From assembly GCF_019139675.1 (NCBI RefSeq), contig NZ_CP077077.1:2604001-2668000 (forward strand): a stretch of DNA of 64,000 nt, read 5' to 3'. The position numbers were made by a program, and so were the translations under genes. The stretch's first letter is position 1; every line of letters starts with the position of its first letter. The notes beneath the pieces were generated by a model. That model saw nothing but the letters and a program-made list of their open reading frames with translations, was not told the DNA's origin and ran no database searches. Origin of the DNA: Pseudomonas maumuensis. Its GTDB lineage: Bacteria > Pseudomonadota > Gammaproteobacteria > Pseudomonadales > Pseudomonadaceae. Shown one piece after another: positions 47,282 through 54,761 of this stretch.

Positions 47282-48103
47282 ATGAGTCATTCACCGAGCA
47301 GGGACACCGTGTTGTGCATTTCCCTGGCCGGGCGCCCCGGTACGTTCGGCGTGCGCTTCCACAACCATCTGTATCAGCAGTTGGGCCTGGACTATTACTA
47401 CAAGGCCATGACCACCCAGGATCTGCCGGCCGCCGTGGCTGGCATCCGCGCCCTGGGCATCCGTGGCTGCGGGGTGTCGATGCCGTACAAGGAAGCCTGC
47501 CTGGCGCTGGTGGACGAGGTCGACCTGTCCGCAGCGGCCATCGACTCGGTGAACACCCTGGTCAATACCGCAGGCCATCTGAAGGCCTACAACACCGACT
47601 ACCTGGCGGTACGCCAACTGCTGGCCGAGCGGCGGGTCGATCCGGCGACCGGCTTCGCCCTGCGCGGCAGCGGTGGCATGGCCAAGGCGGTGGCCAGCGC
47701 GCTGCGCGACGCAGGCTTTGGCGACGGCATCATCGTCGCCCGCAACGAGCAGGCCGGGCGGCAATTGGCGGATGTCTGCGGCTATCGCTGGCTGCCCGAG
47801 CTGGAGGACCGCTGCCCGCCGATGTTGATCAACGTCACGCCGATCGGCATGGCTGGTGGCCCGGAGGCCGATCAGCTGGCCTTCGCCGAAACCGCCATCG
47901 CGGCGGCAGAGTGGGTGTTCGATGTGGTTGCCCTGCCGGCGCGCACGCCGCTGATTCGCGCCGCCGAAGCGTTGGGCAAGTCGGTGATCACTGGCCTCGA
48001 CGTTATTGCGCTACAGGCGCTGGAGCAGTTCGTGTTGTACACCGGGGTTCGGCCGACAGCCGAGCAGGTGGCGGCGGCCGTGGCGTATGCCCGTGAAGGC
48101 TGA
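47282..48103 (+). CDS. Shikimate dehydrogenase-like oxidoreductase
   Basis: This 273-residue cytoplasmic enzyme belongs to the AroE superfamily, which reduces 3-dehydroshikimate with NAD(P)H. The substrate half shows SMPYKE with the catalytic Lys and YNTDYLA with the conserved Asp. The nucleotide-binding turn is LRGSGGMAKAVASAL, a degenerate form of the usual GAGG loop. The opening LAGRPGTFG departs from the canonical AroE start. These traits fit the shikimate-dehydrogenase-like branch rather than housekeeping AroE, so the true substrate is uncertain. The start is ATG 47282, with GAGGAA 5 nt upstream. It stands alone on the plus strand. Confidence 0.8.
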   Translation: MSHSPSRDTVLCISLAGRPGTFGVRFHNHLYQQLGLDYYYKAMTTQDLPAAVAGIRALGIRGCGVSMPYKEACLALVDEVDLSAAAIDSVNTLVNTAGHLKAYNTDYLAVRQLLAERRVDPATGFALRGSGGMAKAVASALRDAGFGDGIIVARNEQAGRQLADVCGYRWLPELEDRCPPMLINVTPIGMAGGPEADQLAFAETAIAAAEWVFDVVALPARTPLIRAAEALGKSVITGLDVIALQALEQFVLYTGVRPTAEQVAAAVAYAREG

Positions 48104-48132
48104 TTGGGTGTAGAGGGGCGCCGCTGCGCGCC

Positions 48133-48158
48133 GCATCGCCGGCAAGCCGGCTCCCACA
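48133..48158. repeat. REP palindrome of P. putida type
   Basis: GCCGGCAAGCCGGC (48138-48151), flanked by CATC and TCCCACA, is the standard wording of repetitive extragenic palindromes in P. putida-group genomes. It sits in the 118-nt gap between two convergent genes. Confidence 0.75.
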
Positions 48159-48221
48159 CTGGCCGCGTCGCCTTCGAGCGAAGCGCAATCTCTGTGGGTG
48201 CTGGCTGCTGGCGTGGGGCTT

Positions 48222-48467
48222 TCAGAACACCCGTTGATCCTTCTCATCCAACTGCTGGTCAACCAGCGCCCGGCCATGGGCCAGGGACACGTGCTGGGCG
48301 TTCTCCAGGTCGGCGAAGAATTTCATCGGCATCGATAGTCGCCTGCTGCTGTGGCCCCTGGGGTCGGTGATCACGCAGCCTGCGGCATAGGGCAGGGGAG
48401 AGTTTGGGTGGGGCATCACGCTGGCGGTGATGGTGTGGTCGCGGTATTCACAGTGAAGGGTTTGCAT
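48222..48467 (-). CDS. Conserved hypothetical protein, 81 residues
   Basis: The frame begins MQTLHCEYRDHTITASVMP and ends QQLDEKDQRVF. There is no signal peptide or membrane segment; it is mixed alpha/beta in character and acidic at the C terminus. ATG 48467 follows GAGGTAAGGACG. An in-frame ATG at 48509 would add 14 residues but lies inside a leader hairpin loop and has no good site. It is monocistronic on the minus strand downstream of glyoxalase I. No function is recognised. The unusual point is the leader structure that contains its ribosome binding site. Confidence 0.65.
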   Translation of the reverse strand: MQTLHCEYRDHTITASVMPHPNSPLPYAAGCVITDPRGHSSRRLSMPMKFFADLENAQHVSLAHGRALVDQQLDEKDQRVF

Positions 48468-48475
48468 CGTCCTTA

Positions 48476-48523
48476 CCTCGCTGTGGCTTGGAACAGGAGT
48501 TACTTCCATATACCACAGCGAGG
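48476..48523 (-). promoter_or_regulatory. Leader hairpin that pairs the ribosome binding site of the 81-residue gene
   Basis: Read on the minus strand, CCTCGCTGTGG (48523-48513) pairs perfectly over 11 bp with CCACAGCGAGG (48486-48476), with a 26-nt loop. The GAGG of the second arm is the Shine-Dalgarno sequence for ATG 48467. If folded, it would block initiation at that start. Confidence 0.5.
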
Positions 48524-48542
48524 GGCCGGGAGTTCCCGGCCC
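48523..48542 (-). terminator. GC-rich hairpin downstream of glyoxalase I
   Basis: GGGCCGGGA and TCCCGGCCC form a 9-bp inverted repeat with a 2-nt centre, 22 nt beyond the minus-strand gloA stop. There is no T-run, so intrinsic termination would be weak. Confidence 0.45.
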
Positions 48543-48563
48543 GACGAGCGCGACCGGTGGGTA

Positions 48564-49091
48564 TCAGCCCTTGAGTTCGGTCGGCTGGATGACCTCGACC
48601 CAGTAGCCGTCCGGGTCTTTGACGAAGGCCAGGTGGTTCATGCGGCCATCCTGCAGGCGCTTCTGGAACGGGACGTCCAGCGCCTCGAAACGGGCGCAGG
48701 CAACACGTACGTCCGGCACCGAGATACAGATGTGGCCGAAACCGCGCGGGTCGGTGTTGCCATTGTGGTAGGCGAACTCAGGGTCGTTCTCGGTGCCGTG
48801 GTTGTGGGTCAGCTCGAGTACGCCGGGGATCGATTTCATCCACTGATGGCGCTCGGCGTCATCGGCAGGAATCTGCGCCGGATCGACCAGGGCCAGGAAA
48901 TACAGGCTGAAAGCCGCTTCCGGGAAGTCGCGTTTGTCCACCAGACGGAAGCCCAGGACGCGGGTGTAGAAGTCCAGGGACTTCTCGATGTCCTTGACCC
49001 GCAGCATGGTGTGGTTGAACACGAATTGGGCGGTGGCGGCATCGGGTTGCGCGGTAACGCCGGGGAGGGTTTGCAGATCGTGCAGGCTCAT
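48564..49091 (-). CDS. gloA: Lactoylglutathione lyase (glyoxalase I)
   Basis: This 175-residue cytoplasmic enzyme converts the methylglyoxal-glutathione hemithioacetal to S-lactoylglutathione. It has two glyoxalase-fold halves. The metal ligands are visible: His in FNHTMLRV (about aa 27), Glu in GVLELTHN (about aa 93), His in GFGHICISV (about aa 118) and Glu in GYWVEVIQP (about aa 165). The length matches the larger eukaryote-like glyoxalase I class (about 175-185 residues) found in Pseudomonas, which in that class is usually zinc-dependent. ATG 49091 has GGAG 7 nt upstream. It is monocistronic, separated by a strong hairpin from the next minus-strand gene. Confidence 0.93.
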   Translation of the reverse strand: MSLHDLQTLPGVTAQPDAATAQFVFNHTMLRVKDIEKSLDFYTRVLGFRLVDKRDFPEAAFSLYFLALVDPAQIPADDAERHQWMKSIPGVLELTHNHGTENDPEFAYHNGNTDPRGFGHICISVPDVRVACARFEALDVPFQKRLQDGRMNHLAFVKDPDGYWVEVIQPTELKG

Positions 49092-49161
49092 GGGTACTCC
49101 GGAATCAGGGCCTTGAATAGGTTTGCCATGATACGGAAGTCAACCAGCAGCGCAAATGAAA

Positions 49162-49185
49162 GCGCCCCGCACGAGTGCGGGGCGC
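49162..49185 (-). terminator. Terminator downstream of the MvaT/MvaU-like gene
   Basis: GCGCCCCGCA and TGCGGGGCGC form a perfect 10-bp stem around a CGAG loop. On the minus strand TTTCATTTG follows, an interrupted T-run. It lies about 110 nt after the stop of the nucleoid-protein gene and before gloA. Confidence 0.65.
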
Positions 49186-49297
49186 CGAAATTAGAGGCCC
49201 GCATGTGCGGGCGCGTGATGGGGTCGCTAGTCCTTTAGCTGGTTTGATACTGAGCCTGCGGGTGTGAAAAAAGTGTGAAGCGGGTGTCGAGGTTTCA

Positions 49298-49654
49298 TCA
49301 GCGCACCCAACTTTCCACCGTCTGCGCCCCGTATTGTTCCTTCCAGGCTTTCAACCCGCGGTGGTTGCCGCCCTTGGTCTCGATCCGCTCGCCAGTGTGG
49401 GGGTTCTGGTAGACCTTCACCACCCGTGGCCGACGCTGCTGCTTGACTGGCCCTGGGGCACGGTTCACTGCCTTGGGATCAAGAATGGCGATGATATCGC
49501 GCAGGCTCTTGTCATAGCTTTTCATCAGGCCGACTAGTTTCTGCTCGAATTCGATTTCGCGTTTAAGGCCGGCATCCTTTTTCAGCGCTTCCAGTTGTGC
49601 CATCTGTTCCTTGAGCGCTTTTTCGGCAGCACGAAACTCTGCAAGTCTGGACAC
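49298..49654 (-). CDS. MvaT/MvaU-family H-NS-like nucleoid protein
   Basis: This 118-residue xenogeneic silencer of the Pseudomonas H-NS-like family binds AT-rich DNA and forms higher-order oligomers. An N-terminal coiled coil (RLAEFRAAEKALKEQMAQLE, about aa 3-60) drives oligomerisation. The C-terminal DNA-binding part has a basic linker (KQQRRPRVVKVYQNPHTGE) and the family loop KGGNHRGLKAWKEQYG. The start is assigned to GTG 49654, because AGGAG then stands 8 nt upstream and the protein begins MSRLAEFRAAEKAL like its relatives. The nearby ATG 49660 is only 2 nt from the site. It is closer to MvaU/TurB-like members than to MvaT itself, but paralogue assignment needs a tree. It may silence AT-rich accessory genes. 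Confidence 0.88.
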   Translation of the reverse strand: MSRLAEFRAAEKALKEQMAQLEALKKDAGLKREIEFEQKLVGLMKSYDKSLRDIIAILDPKAVNRAPGPVKQQRRPRVVKVYQNPHTGERIETKGGNHRGLKAWKEQYGAQTVESWVR

Positions 49655-49988
49655 TGTCATCACTCCTGTAAGTCTGCCGTGGCGGGACGTGACGAACATG
49701 AAACCAGACTGAACGCCGGCCACGTGGATGGGTAAAGCTGTTCGCTAAGCGAGAGTGTAGTAGTCGCTTGCGAGTGGGTAAACAGTAAACTTTCTATCAA
49801 TTAGTCGGGAACTTTGCCGATTTTTTACGCGTTATTCGAAAAGACCCCGCCAACCACCTTAGACCATGGTCCCATGGCTCAGGCTAGAGCCCTTGGCGGA
49901 AAATTATGGATGATGGTCGAAGTGTATTCGTTCATCGCGTAGTGCCGGTGCAGATGACTGCCCGGATGGTTTTTCGCCTTTCTTCTGG

Positions 49989-51290
49989 ATGTTCCTTCGC
50001 ATGTTTGCCCCTTTCCCCCTCGCCCCCGGGCGCCGAGTTGCCGGCCTGTTCTTCCTGTGTGCCGGTGTCAACGCCCAGGCCGCCGGTTTTCTTGAAGACA
50101 GCAGTGCCAAGGTCGAAGCACGCAATGTCTATTTCAACCGGGACTTTCGTGACGGCCACACCACTTCCAAGCAAGGCGCGTCGAAGCGCGAAGAGTGGGC
50201 GCAGGGCTTTATTCTCAATGTTCAGTCCGGTTATACCCAGGGACCGGTCGGGTTCGGCGTGGATGCGCTGGGGATGCTTGGTTTCAAGCTCGATTCCAGC
50301 CCCGCCGACAGTAATAGCGGCCTGTTGCCGTCGTCCGGGCACGACCCGCGCCACTCCGCCGACCAGTACGCCAAGATGGGCGTCGCCGGCAAGGTGAAAG
50401 TATCTGAGACGGTGTTCAAGTACGGTTCGATGATGCCGGACGTGCCGCTGCTCAAGTACAACGACGGGCGTCTGCTGCCGACCATGTTCCATGGCGCCTG
50501 GTTGACCTCCGAGGAAGTGCGCGACCTCAAGTTCACCCTGGCACGTCTGAACCAGTACACCGCGCGGGACTCCACCGACCGCCAGGACATCCGCGTGCAT
50601 TGCAAGAACAAGCGCTATGCCTGCGATATCGAGGCCGATCATTTCGACCTGGCCGGCGTCGACTACCGCTTCAACGACCGCGTCAGCGCCCAGTACCAGG
50701 TGTCCAAGCTGGAAAACATCTACCGCCAGCACTTCCTCGGGCTGGTCGCCAGCCAGCCACTGGAAGTCGGCACGCTGTCGGCGGACCTGCGGGTGATCAA
50801 GAGTGACGACATCGGCAATGCCCGTGCCGGGCGCATCGACCACCGCGCCTTCAGCGGCATGCTTGGCTACAGCCTGGGTGGGCACAAGCTCAGCGCCGGC
50901 TGGCAGCGCATGTACGGCGACAGCGCCATGCCGTACCTCGACGGCACCAACCCCTACCTGGTCAACTATGCCCAGGTCAACGACTTCGCCGCCGCCCAGG
51001 AGCGCTCCTGGCAGGTGCGCTACGACTATGATTTCAAGGCTCTGGGCGTGCCCGGCCTGACCTTCTTCACCCGCTACATCAATGGCGACAATGTGAAGGT
51101 CCCTGGCAGCAACGCCGAAGGCAAGGAATGGGAACGCGACAGCGAGCTGAAGTACCAGGTGCAGAGCGGCACCTTCAAGGACGTCAGCGTGCGCCTGCGC
51201 AACTCCACCTACCGCAGCAACTACGAGAAGTGGGCGCGTGACATGGACGAAACCCGGGTCATTGTCAGCTACAACTTCTCGATCTTCTGA
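49989..51290 (+). CDS. OprD-family outer-membrane porin
   Basis: This protein of about 433 residues starts with a signal sequence (hydrophobic core GLFFLCAGV, cleavage near AQAAG-FLED). The mature part begins with the OprD family opening FLEDSSAKVEARNVYFNRDF. Repeated amphipathic strands follow, and the protein ends in a C-terminal Phe (YNFSIF) as expected for a beta-barrel. OprD-type porins take up basic amino acids, peptides or carboxylates; the substrate cannot be told from sequence. ATG 49989 is listed, but ATG 50001 would also leave a complete signal peptide and neither has a good ribosome binding site. It has its own AT-rich upstream region (49724-49988). Confidence 0.9.
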   Translation: MFLRMFAPFPLAPGRRVAGLFFLCAGVNAQAAGFLEDSSAKVEARNVYFNRDFRDGHTTSKQGASKREEWAQGFILNVQSGYTQGPVGFGVDALGMLGFKLDSSPADSNSGLLPSSGHDPRHSADQYAKMGVAGKVKVSETVFKYGSMMPDVPLLKYNDGRLLPTMFHGAWLTSEEVRDLKFTLARLNQYTARDSTDRQDIRVHCKNKRYACDIEADHFDLAGVDYRFNDRVSAQYQVSKLENIYRQHFLGLVASQPLEVGTLSADLRVIKSDDIGNARAGRIDHRAFSGMLGYSLGGHKLSAGWQRMYGDSAMPYLDGTNPYLVNYAQVNDFAAAQERSWQVRYDYDFKALGVPGLTFFTRYINGDNVKVPGSNAEGKEWERDSELKYQVQSGTFKDVSVRLRNSTYRSNYEKWARDMDETRVIVSYNFSIF

Positions 51291-51306
51291 CCCGCTTTGC
51301 CAAACG

Positions 51307-51336
51307 GCCGGTGGTCGGTCGACAATGACCACCGGC
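51307..51336 (+). terminator. Strong hairpin between the porin gene and cobF
   Basis: GCCGGTGGTC (51307-51316) and GACCACCGGC (51327-51336) form a perfect 10-bp stem with a 10-nt loop. It lies 17 nt after the porin stop and 18 nt before the cobF ATG. No T-run follows. An in-frame ATG at 51325 lies within the loop, which argues against it as the cobF start. Confidence 0.55.
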
Positions 51337-51354
51337 AACCAGGCAGGGCAGGCG

Positions 51355-52104
51355 ATGAAACAGCTTCTACTGATCGGCATTGGACCGGGCGATCCTCGCC
51401 AGGTCACCTACGAGGCGGTGGAGGCGCTGCGGCGCGCCACGGTGTTCTTCGTGCTCGACAAGGGCAGCGACAAGGACGAACTGGTGCGCCTGCGCCGGGC
51501 CATTCTCGAGCGCTACCTGCCCGAGGGCGGTTACCGCCTGGTGCAGGTCGAGGACCCGCGCCGGGACGGCCAGGCGCCGGATTATGTCGGCGCCGTGCAG
51601 GACTGGCACGCCCAGCGCGCCGCATTGTACGCCCGGCTGATCGAGGATGAGCTGGGCAGCGATGATGTCGGCGCGTTCCTGCTCTGGGGCGAGCCGGCGT
51701 TGTACGACAGCACCCTGCGAATTCTCGACCTGGTCCGCGAACGCGGCCTGGCGCTGGCCTTGCAGGTGATTCCCGGCATCAGCAGCATCCAGGCATTGGC
51801 CGCCCGTCACCAGATCCCGCTAAACCGTATCGGCGAGCCGTTGACCGTGCTACCGGGCCGACGCCTGGGCGAACAGGCGCGGATCGACAATGTGCTGGTG
51901 ATGCTCGACGGCCAGTGCGCATTCGCCGCTCTGGATGATCCGCAACTGGTGATTTACTGGGGCGCCTACCTGGGAACGCCGGACGAGCTGCTGGTGAGCG
52001 GGCCGCTGCAGGCGGTGAAGGCGCGCATCCTCGAGTTGCGCGATGAGGCGCGGCGGCGCAAGGGGTGGATCATGGATACCTATCTGCTGCGCAGGGAGGG
52101 GTAG
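51355..52104 (+). CDS. cobF: Precorrin-6A synthase (deacetylating), CobF
   Basis: This 249-residue cytoplasmic SAM-dependent methylase belongs to the tetrapyrrole methylase family. In the aerobic cobalamin pathway it methylates C-1 of precorrin-5 with loss of acetate. The N-terminal GIGPGDPRQVTYEAVEAL is the family glycine-rich loop. LWGEPALYDSTLRI and QVIPGISSIQALAARHQIP are further SAM-site motifs. The length equals typical CobF. ATG 51355 follows AGGCAGGGCAGG; an in-frame ATG at 51325 is inside a hairpin and is not preferred. No other cob gene is adjacent, so it is a detached member of the pathway here. Confidence 0.9.
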   Translation: MKQLLLIGIGPGDPRQVTYEAVEALRRATVFFVLDKGSDKDELVRLRRAILERYLPEGGYRLVQVEDPRRDGQAPDYVGAVQDWHAQRAALYARLIEDELGSDDVGAFLLWGEPALYDSTLRILDLVRERGLALALQVIPGISSIQALAARHQIPLNRIGEPLTVLPGRRLGEQARIDNVLVMLDGQCAFAALDDPQLVIYWGAYLGTPDELLVSGPLQAVKARILELRDEARRRKGWIMDTYLLRREG

Positions 52105-52173
52105 TGGTTGGTGGTTGGCGGGAGAGTTGCAACGCCTGTGAGATCGAGCGCTGTAGATCCATCGTCAGACCCA

Positions 52174-52479
52174 TCAAGGCCGCTGTGGCACCACCGAACT
52201 GCCAAAACTGCTGCCCATGCGCGTCGAGGTCGCTGCCGGTGTCGCCAAGCCCATCTGGTTCGGTGCCCTGCGCTGCATCTGCTTGACCGGGTCGAGCTGA
52301 TCGCGCAGGCCCTTGGCGGCGCGCGGATCGGTCCCTTGCAACTGTCGGGTCAGACAGTCGTAGGCCAGCGCCCGCGACTGCCCGACCTGCACGTCGATGC
52401 AGCCCTTGGGCGGTTCGGCCAGCGCCGGCAGGGCGCAGGCCAGCAGCAGTGGCAAAGTGTTCAGCGGCAGTCGAACCAT
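52174..52479 (-). CDS. Small exported hypothetical protein, 101 residues
   Basis: The frame starts at ATG 52479 with GGAGA 7 nt upstream. It begins with a standard signal peptide (MVRLPLNTLPLLLACALPALA, cut before EPPKG). The mature region has two Cys (GCIDVQVG and YDCLTRQL) that could form a disulphide, followed by a Ser/Pro-rich, probably disordered tail. No domain is recognised. It lies divergent from vreA, about 160 nt apart, so the candidate Pho box lies in the shared upstream region. Confidence 0.7.
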   Translation of the reverse strand: MVRLPLNTLPLLLACALPALAEPPKGCIDVQVGQSRALAYDCLTRQLQGTDPRAAKGLRDQLDPVKQMQRRAPNQMGLATPAATSTRMGSSFGSSVVPQRP

Positions 52480-52560
52480 GGTGCTTCTCCGTGCAGTCGT
52501 TCCTTGCGCCAGTCTATTCGCTGCTGGCCTAGGGCGGGGTGAAGCTTTGATTGCCGAAGC

Positions 52561-52578
52561 CTGTCACCACAGCGTCAT
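52561..52578 (+). promoter_or_regulatory. Candidate PhoB box upstream of vreA
   Basis: CTGTCAC, four bases, then GCGTCAT repeats with the exact 11-bp period of a Pho box (consensus CTGTCAT-N4-CTGTCAT); 11 of 14 repeat bases match. A weak -10-like CAGGAT lies 10 bp downstream (52589-52594), where PhoB-activated promoters place it. The vreA start is at 52640. Control of the vre genes by PhoB is known in P. aeruginosa. Confidence 0.55.
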
Positions 52579-52639
52579 ACACAGGCCCCAGGATGACGTT
52601 TCCCCGGCGACGGCGGCCAGCAAGGAGGCCTGATCTCCC

Positions 52640-53284
52640 GTGCGTGCATTGCTTGTGGCCGGCGCGCTGATACTGGCCTGGTTGGTGGCGGCGCCAGGGG
52701 CGCGTGGCCAGCCGTTACTGACCTTCGACATACCGGCGCAGGCGCTGGACCGGGCGCTGGACAGCTTCGGCCGGCAGAGTGGCCTGGCGGTGCTGGTCGA
52801 CCAGGCGTTGCTCGCCGGCCAGCGCTCCAGCCCGCTGCGCGGCCGCTACACGGCGCGCGAGGGTTTGCAGCGCTTGTTGCAAGGAACCGGTCTGCAGGCG
52901 CATCACGGCAGCGGTGGATTCACCCTGCAACCGTTGCGCCTGCGCACAACGCCTGGGCGTGGACGCAGTGAAGGCCCGGCGTCGGGTAGTTATGCGGTGG
53001 CATTGCAACATGCGGTGGAGCGCGCCCTGTGCGCTTGGCCGTCGACCCGCCCGGGCAGCTACCGGGCGGCCGTGCAGGTCTGGATCGATGCCAGCGGGCA
53101 ACTGGTGCAGAGCCGGCTGCTGGCCTCCACGGGCGACTTCGCCCGCGATGCCGCGCTGGTCGAGCGCCTGCGGGCGGTACGCCTGGAGCAGGCGCCGCCG
53201 ACTTCACTGGCACAGCCGCTGACCCTGTTGCTGCGCCCGGAACCTATGGATTGCCCTCTTTCGCAAGGAGCTGCGGCGGCATGA
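52640..53284 (+). CDS. vreA: VreA-like receptor-type signalling protein (STN domain plus TonB-like C terminus)
   Basis: This exported protein of about 214 residues has a signal peptide (about aa 1-23). An STN (secretin/TonB short N-terminal) domain follows (about aa 28-98: FDIPAQALDRALDSFGRQSG). The C-terminal region (about aa 140-205: YRAAVQVWIDASGQLVQS) looks like the C-terminal domain of TonB. It lacks any outer-membrane barrel, unlike FecA-type receptors. This layout and the order vreA-sigma-anti-sigma beside hxc genes match the P. aeruginosa PUMA3 system, where VreA signals to VreR in the periplasm. The start is GTG 52640, with AAGGAGG at an 11-nt spacing. It overlaps vreI by ATGA, and a candidate Pho box lies upstream. 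Confidence 0.8.
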   Translation: MRALLVAGALILAWLVAAPGARGQPLLTFDIPAQALDRALDSFGRQSGLAVLVDQALLAGQRSSPLRGRYTAREGLQRLLQGTGLQAHHGSGGFTLQPLRLRTTPGRGRSEGPASGSYAVALQHAVERALCAWPSTRPGSYRAAVQVWIDASGQLVQSRLLASTGDFARDAALVERLRAVRLEQAPPTSLAQPLTLLLRPEPMDCPLSQGAAAA

Positions 53285-53823
53285 ACAAACCTCGGGACAG
53301 TGCGCTGGTCAAGCTGTTTCTGACCTCCTACGACACCTTCAGGGTCCGCCTGAGGCGCCGGCTCGGCTCGGATGACCTGGCCAACGACGTGCTACAGGAA
53401 ACCTACTTGCGGGTGGATCGCATGGACGCCGCGCACGACCTGCACAAACCCGGTGCCTACCTGTACCGCATGGCCTTGAACATTGCCGCCGACCGCCGCG
53501 AGGCCGATGCCCGGCTGCTCACTGGCGCCGAGATCGAAACGCTGCTGCAGGTGGCCGAGGACCAGGACCCGGCTCGCATCGTCGGCGGCCAGCGCGAGAT
53601 CCAGAATCTGCTGGGCGCGCTCTACGAGCTGCCAGCCCGGCGCCGGCGGATTTTCATCGCCGCGCGGCTGGAGGAGGCCTCGCACCAGGAAATCTCCCAG
53701 CGTTTCGGCATTTCCACACGCACCGTGGAAAAGGAACTCAAGGCGGCACTGGGGCATTGCGCGATGCGTCTGGACAGAAAAGTGTTTCAGCGCTTCGGTC
53801 CCGGCGCGGGAAAACCGTCTTGA
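53281..53823 (+). CDS. vreI: ECF sigma factor VreI-like
   Basis: This 180-residue extracytoplasmic-function sigma factor has region 2 at about aa 10-75 (DDLANDVLQETYLRVDRM, then PGAYLYRMALNIAADRR) and region 4 at about aa 115-165 (ELPARRRRIFIAARLE, then ISQRFGISTRTVEKELKAA), the FecI/iron-starvation type. ATG 53281 is overlapped by the vreA stop, with AAGGAG about 10 nt upstream. Position between the receptor-like vreA and a FecR-type regulator identifies it as the signalling sigma factor of this locus. Its targets here are probably the adjacent hxc genes, as in P. aeruginosa; that is inference. Confidence 0.88.
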   Translation: MNKPRDSALVKLFLTSYDTFRVRLRRRLGSDDLANDVLQETYLRVDRMDAAHDLHKPGAYLYRMALNIAADRREADARLLTGAEIETLLQVAEDQDPARIVGGQREIQNLLGALYELPARRRRIFIAARLEEASHQEISQRFGISTRTVEKELKAALGHCAMRLDRKVFQRFGPGAGKPS

Positions 53824-53852
53824 ACGATAGTCGACCTCTTCATGTGAGCACC

Positions 53853-54761
53853 ATGCCCCAGATTCCGCCCGATCCCGACTTGCAGCGCCAGGCCCAGGGC
53901 TGGCTGTTGCGGCTGACCTCCGGCCAGGCCACCCAGGCTGATGCCCGGGCCCTGCGCCAGTGGTGCGCACGCAGCCCCGCGCACGCCGAGGCCTTCGCCC
54001 AGGCGCGTCAGCTCTGGTGTTTGCTCGGGCCTGCGGCGCAGCAGGCCAGCCAGGCGCCATCGGCGCCGCTGCTCGGGCGTCGGGCGCTGCTGGGCGGGGC
54101 GCTGGCCGCGTCGCTGGCGGTGGTTGCCTGGCGTGGCGGCTGGCTGGACGAGGCCATGGCGCCGCCTGCGGCGTTCGCCACCCAGGTGGATGAGCAGCAA
54201 CGGGTGGAGCTGGCGCCAGGGATCAAGCTGGAACTGAACGTGCGCACGCGCGTCAGCCGCGAGGCACAGGGTATCGCCCTGCTGGCGGGCGAGATCGAAG
54301 TGCATGCCCGCCAGCCCATGCAGGTGCGGGCGCAGGAGGGGGTGATCAGTACCGAGCAGGCCCGGTTCAATGTGCGCGAGGACGACGACGGCGTGTGCGT
54401 CACCTGCCTGAGTGGCGAGCTGCGCATCTTTGCCCAGGGCCGGCTCGAGGCGCTGCCGGCCGGCCGCCAGTTGCGTTATGGCGCGCAAGGGGTCGGCGTG
54501 CCCGAGGCCTTCGACATTGGCCAGGTGACGGCCTGGCGCGAGCGCATGCTGGTGTTCCGTGATGCACCATTGACCCAGGTAATCGACGAGATCAACCGCT
54601 ACCGCCCCGGGCGCCTGGTACTGCTCAACCCGTCACTGGGGCGCCGCCGGGTGCAGGCGCGGTTCAGTTTCGATCAGTTGCGCCAGGCCGCCGAACTGAT
54701 CCGCGTCGCCTATGGCGCACGCTGCCTGGAATTGCCCGGCGGGGTAGTGCTGGTCAGTTGA
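53853..54761 (+). CDS. vreR: FecR-family anti-sigma regulator VreR-like
   Basis: This inner-membrane regulator of about 302 residues holds and activates the partner sigma factor. The N-terminal cytoplasmic DUF4880-type region (WLLRLTSGQATQADARALRQ, about aa 13-45) binds sigma. One membrane segment follows (about aa 75-92), then a periplasmic FecR domain (about aa 110-215: VELAPGIKLELNVRTRVS). A C-terminal STN-like DUF4974 region (about aa 235-302) should face VreA. The start is uncertain: ATG 53853, GTG 53844 and TTG 53820 (overlapping the vreI stop) share the frame and none has a clear ribosome binding site. The 3' end overlaps convergent hxcW by 8 bp. Confidence 0.85.
   Translation: MPQIPPDPDLQRQAQGWLLRLTSGQATQADARALRQWCARSPAHAEAFAQARQLWCLLGPAAQQASQAPSAPLLGRRALLGGALAASLAVVAWRGGWLDEAMAPPAAFATQVDEQQRVELAPGIKLELNVRTRVSREAQGIALLAGEIEVHARQPMQVRAQEGVISTEQARFNVREDDDGVCVTCLSGELRIFAQGRLEALPAGRQLRYGAQGVGVPEAFDIGQVTAWRERMLVFRDAPLTQVIDEINRYRPGRLVLLNPSLGRRRVQARFSFDQLRQAAELIRVAYGARCLELPGGVVLVS

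Noticed and set aside
47282..48103. Housekeeping aroE
   Set aside because: The nucleotide loop is GSGG rather than GAGG and the N terminus differs from canonical AroE, so only a shikimate-dehydrogenase-like call is made.
49092..49297. Possible small RNA between gloA and the MvaT/MvaU-like gene
   Set aside because: Only the terminator hairpin is distinctive. No promoter-like pair or repeated GGA hairpins of the rsmX/Y/Z type were seen.
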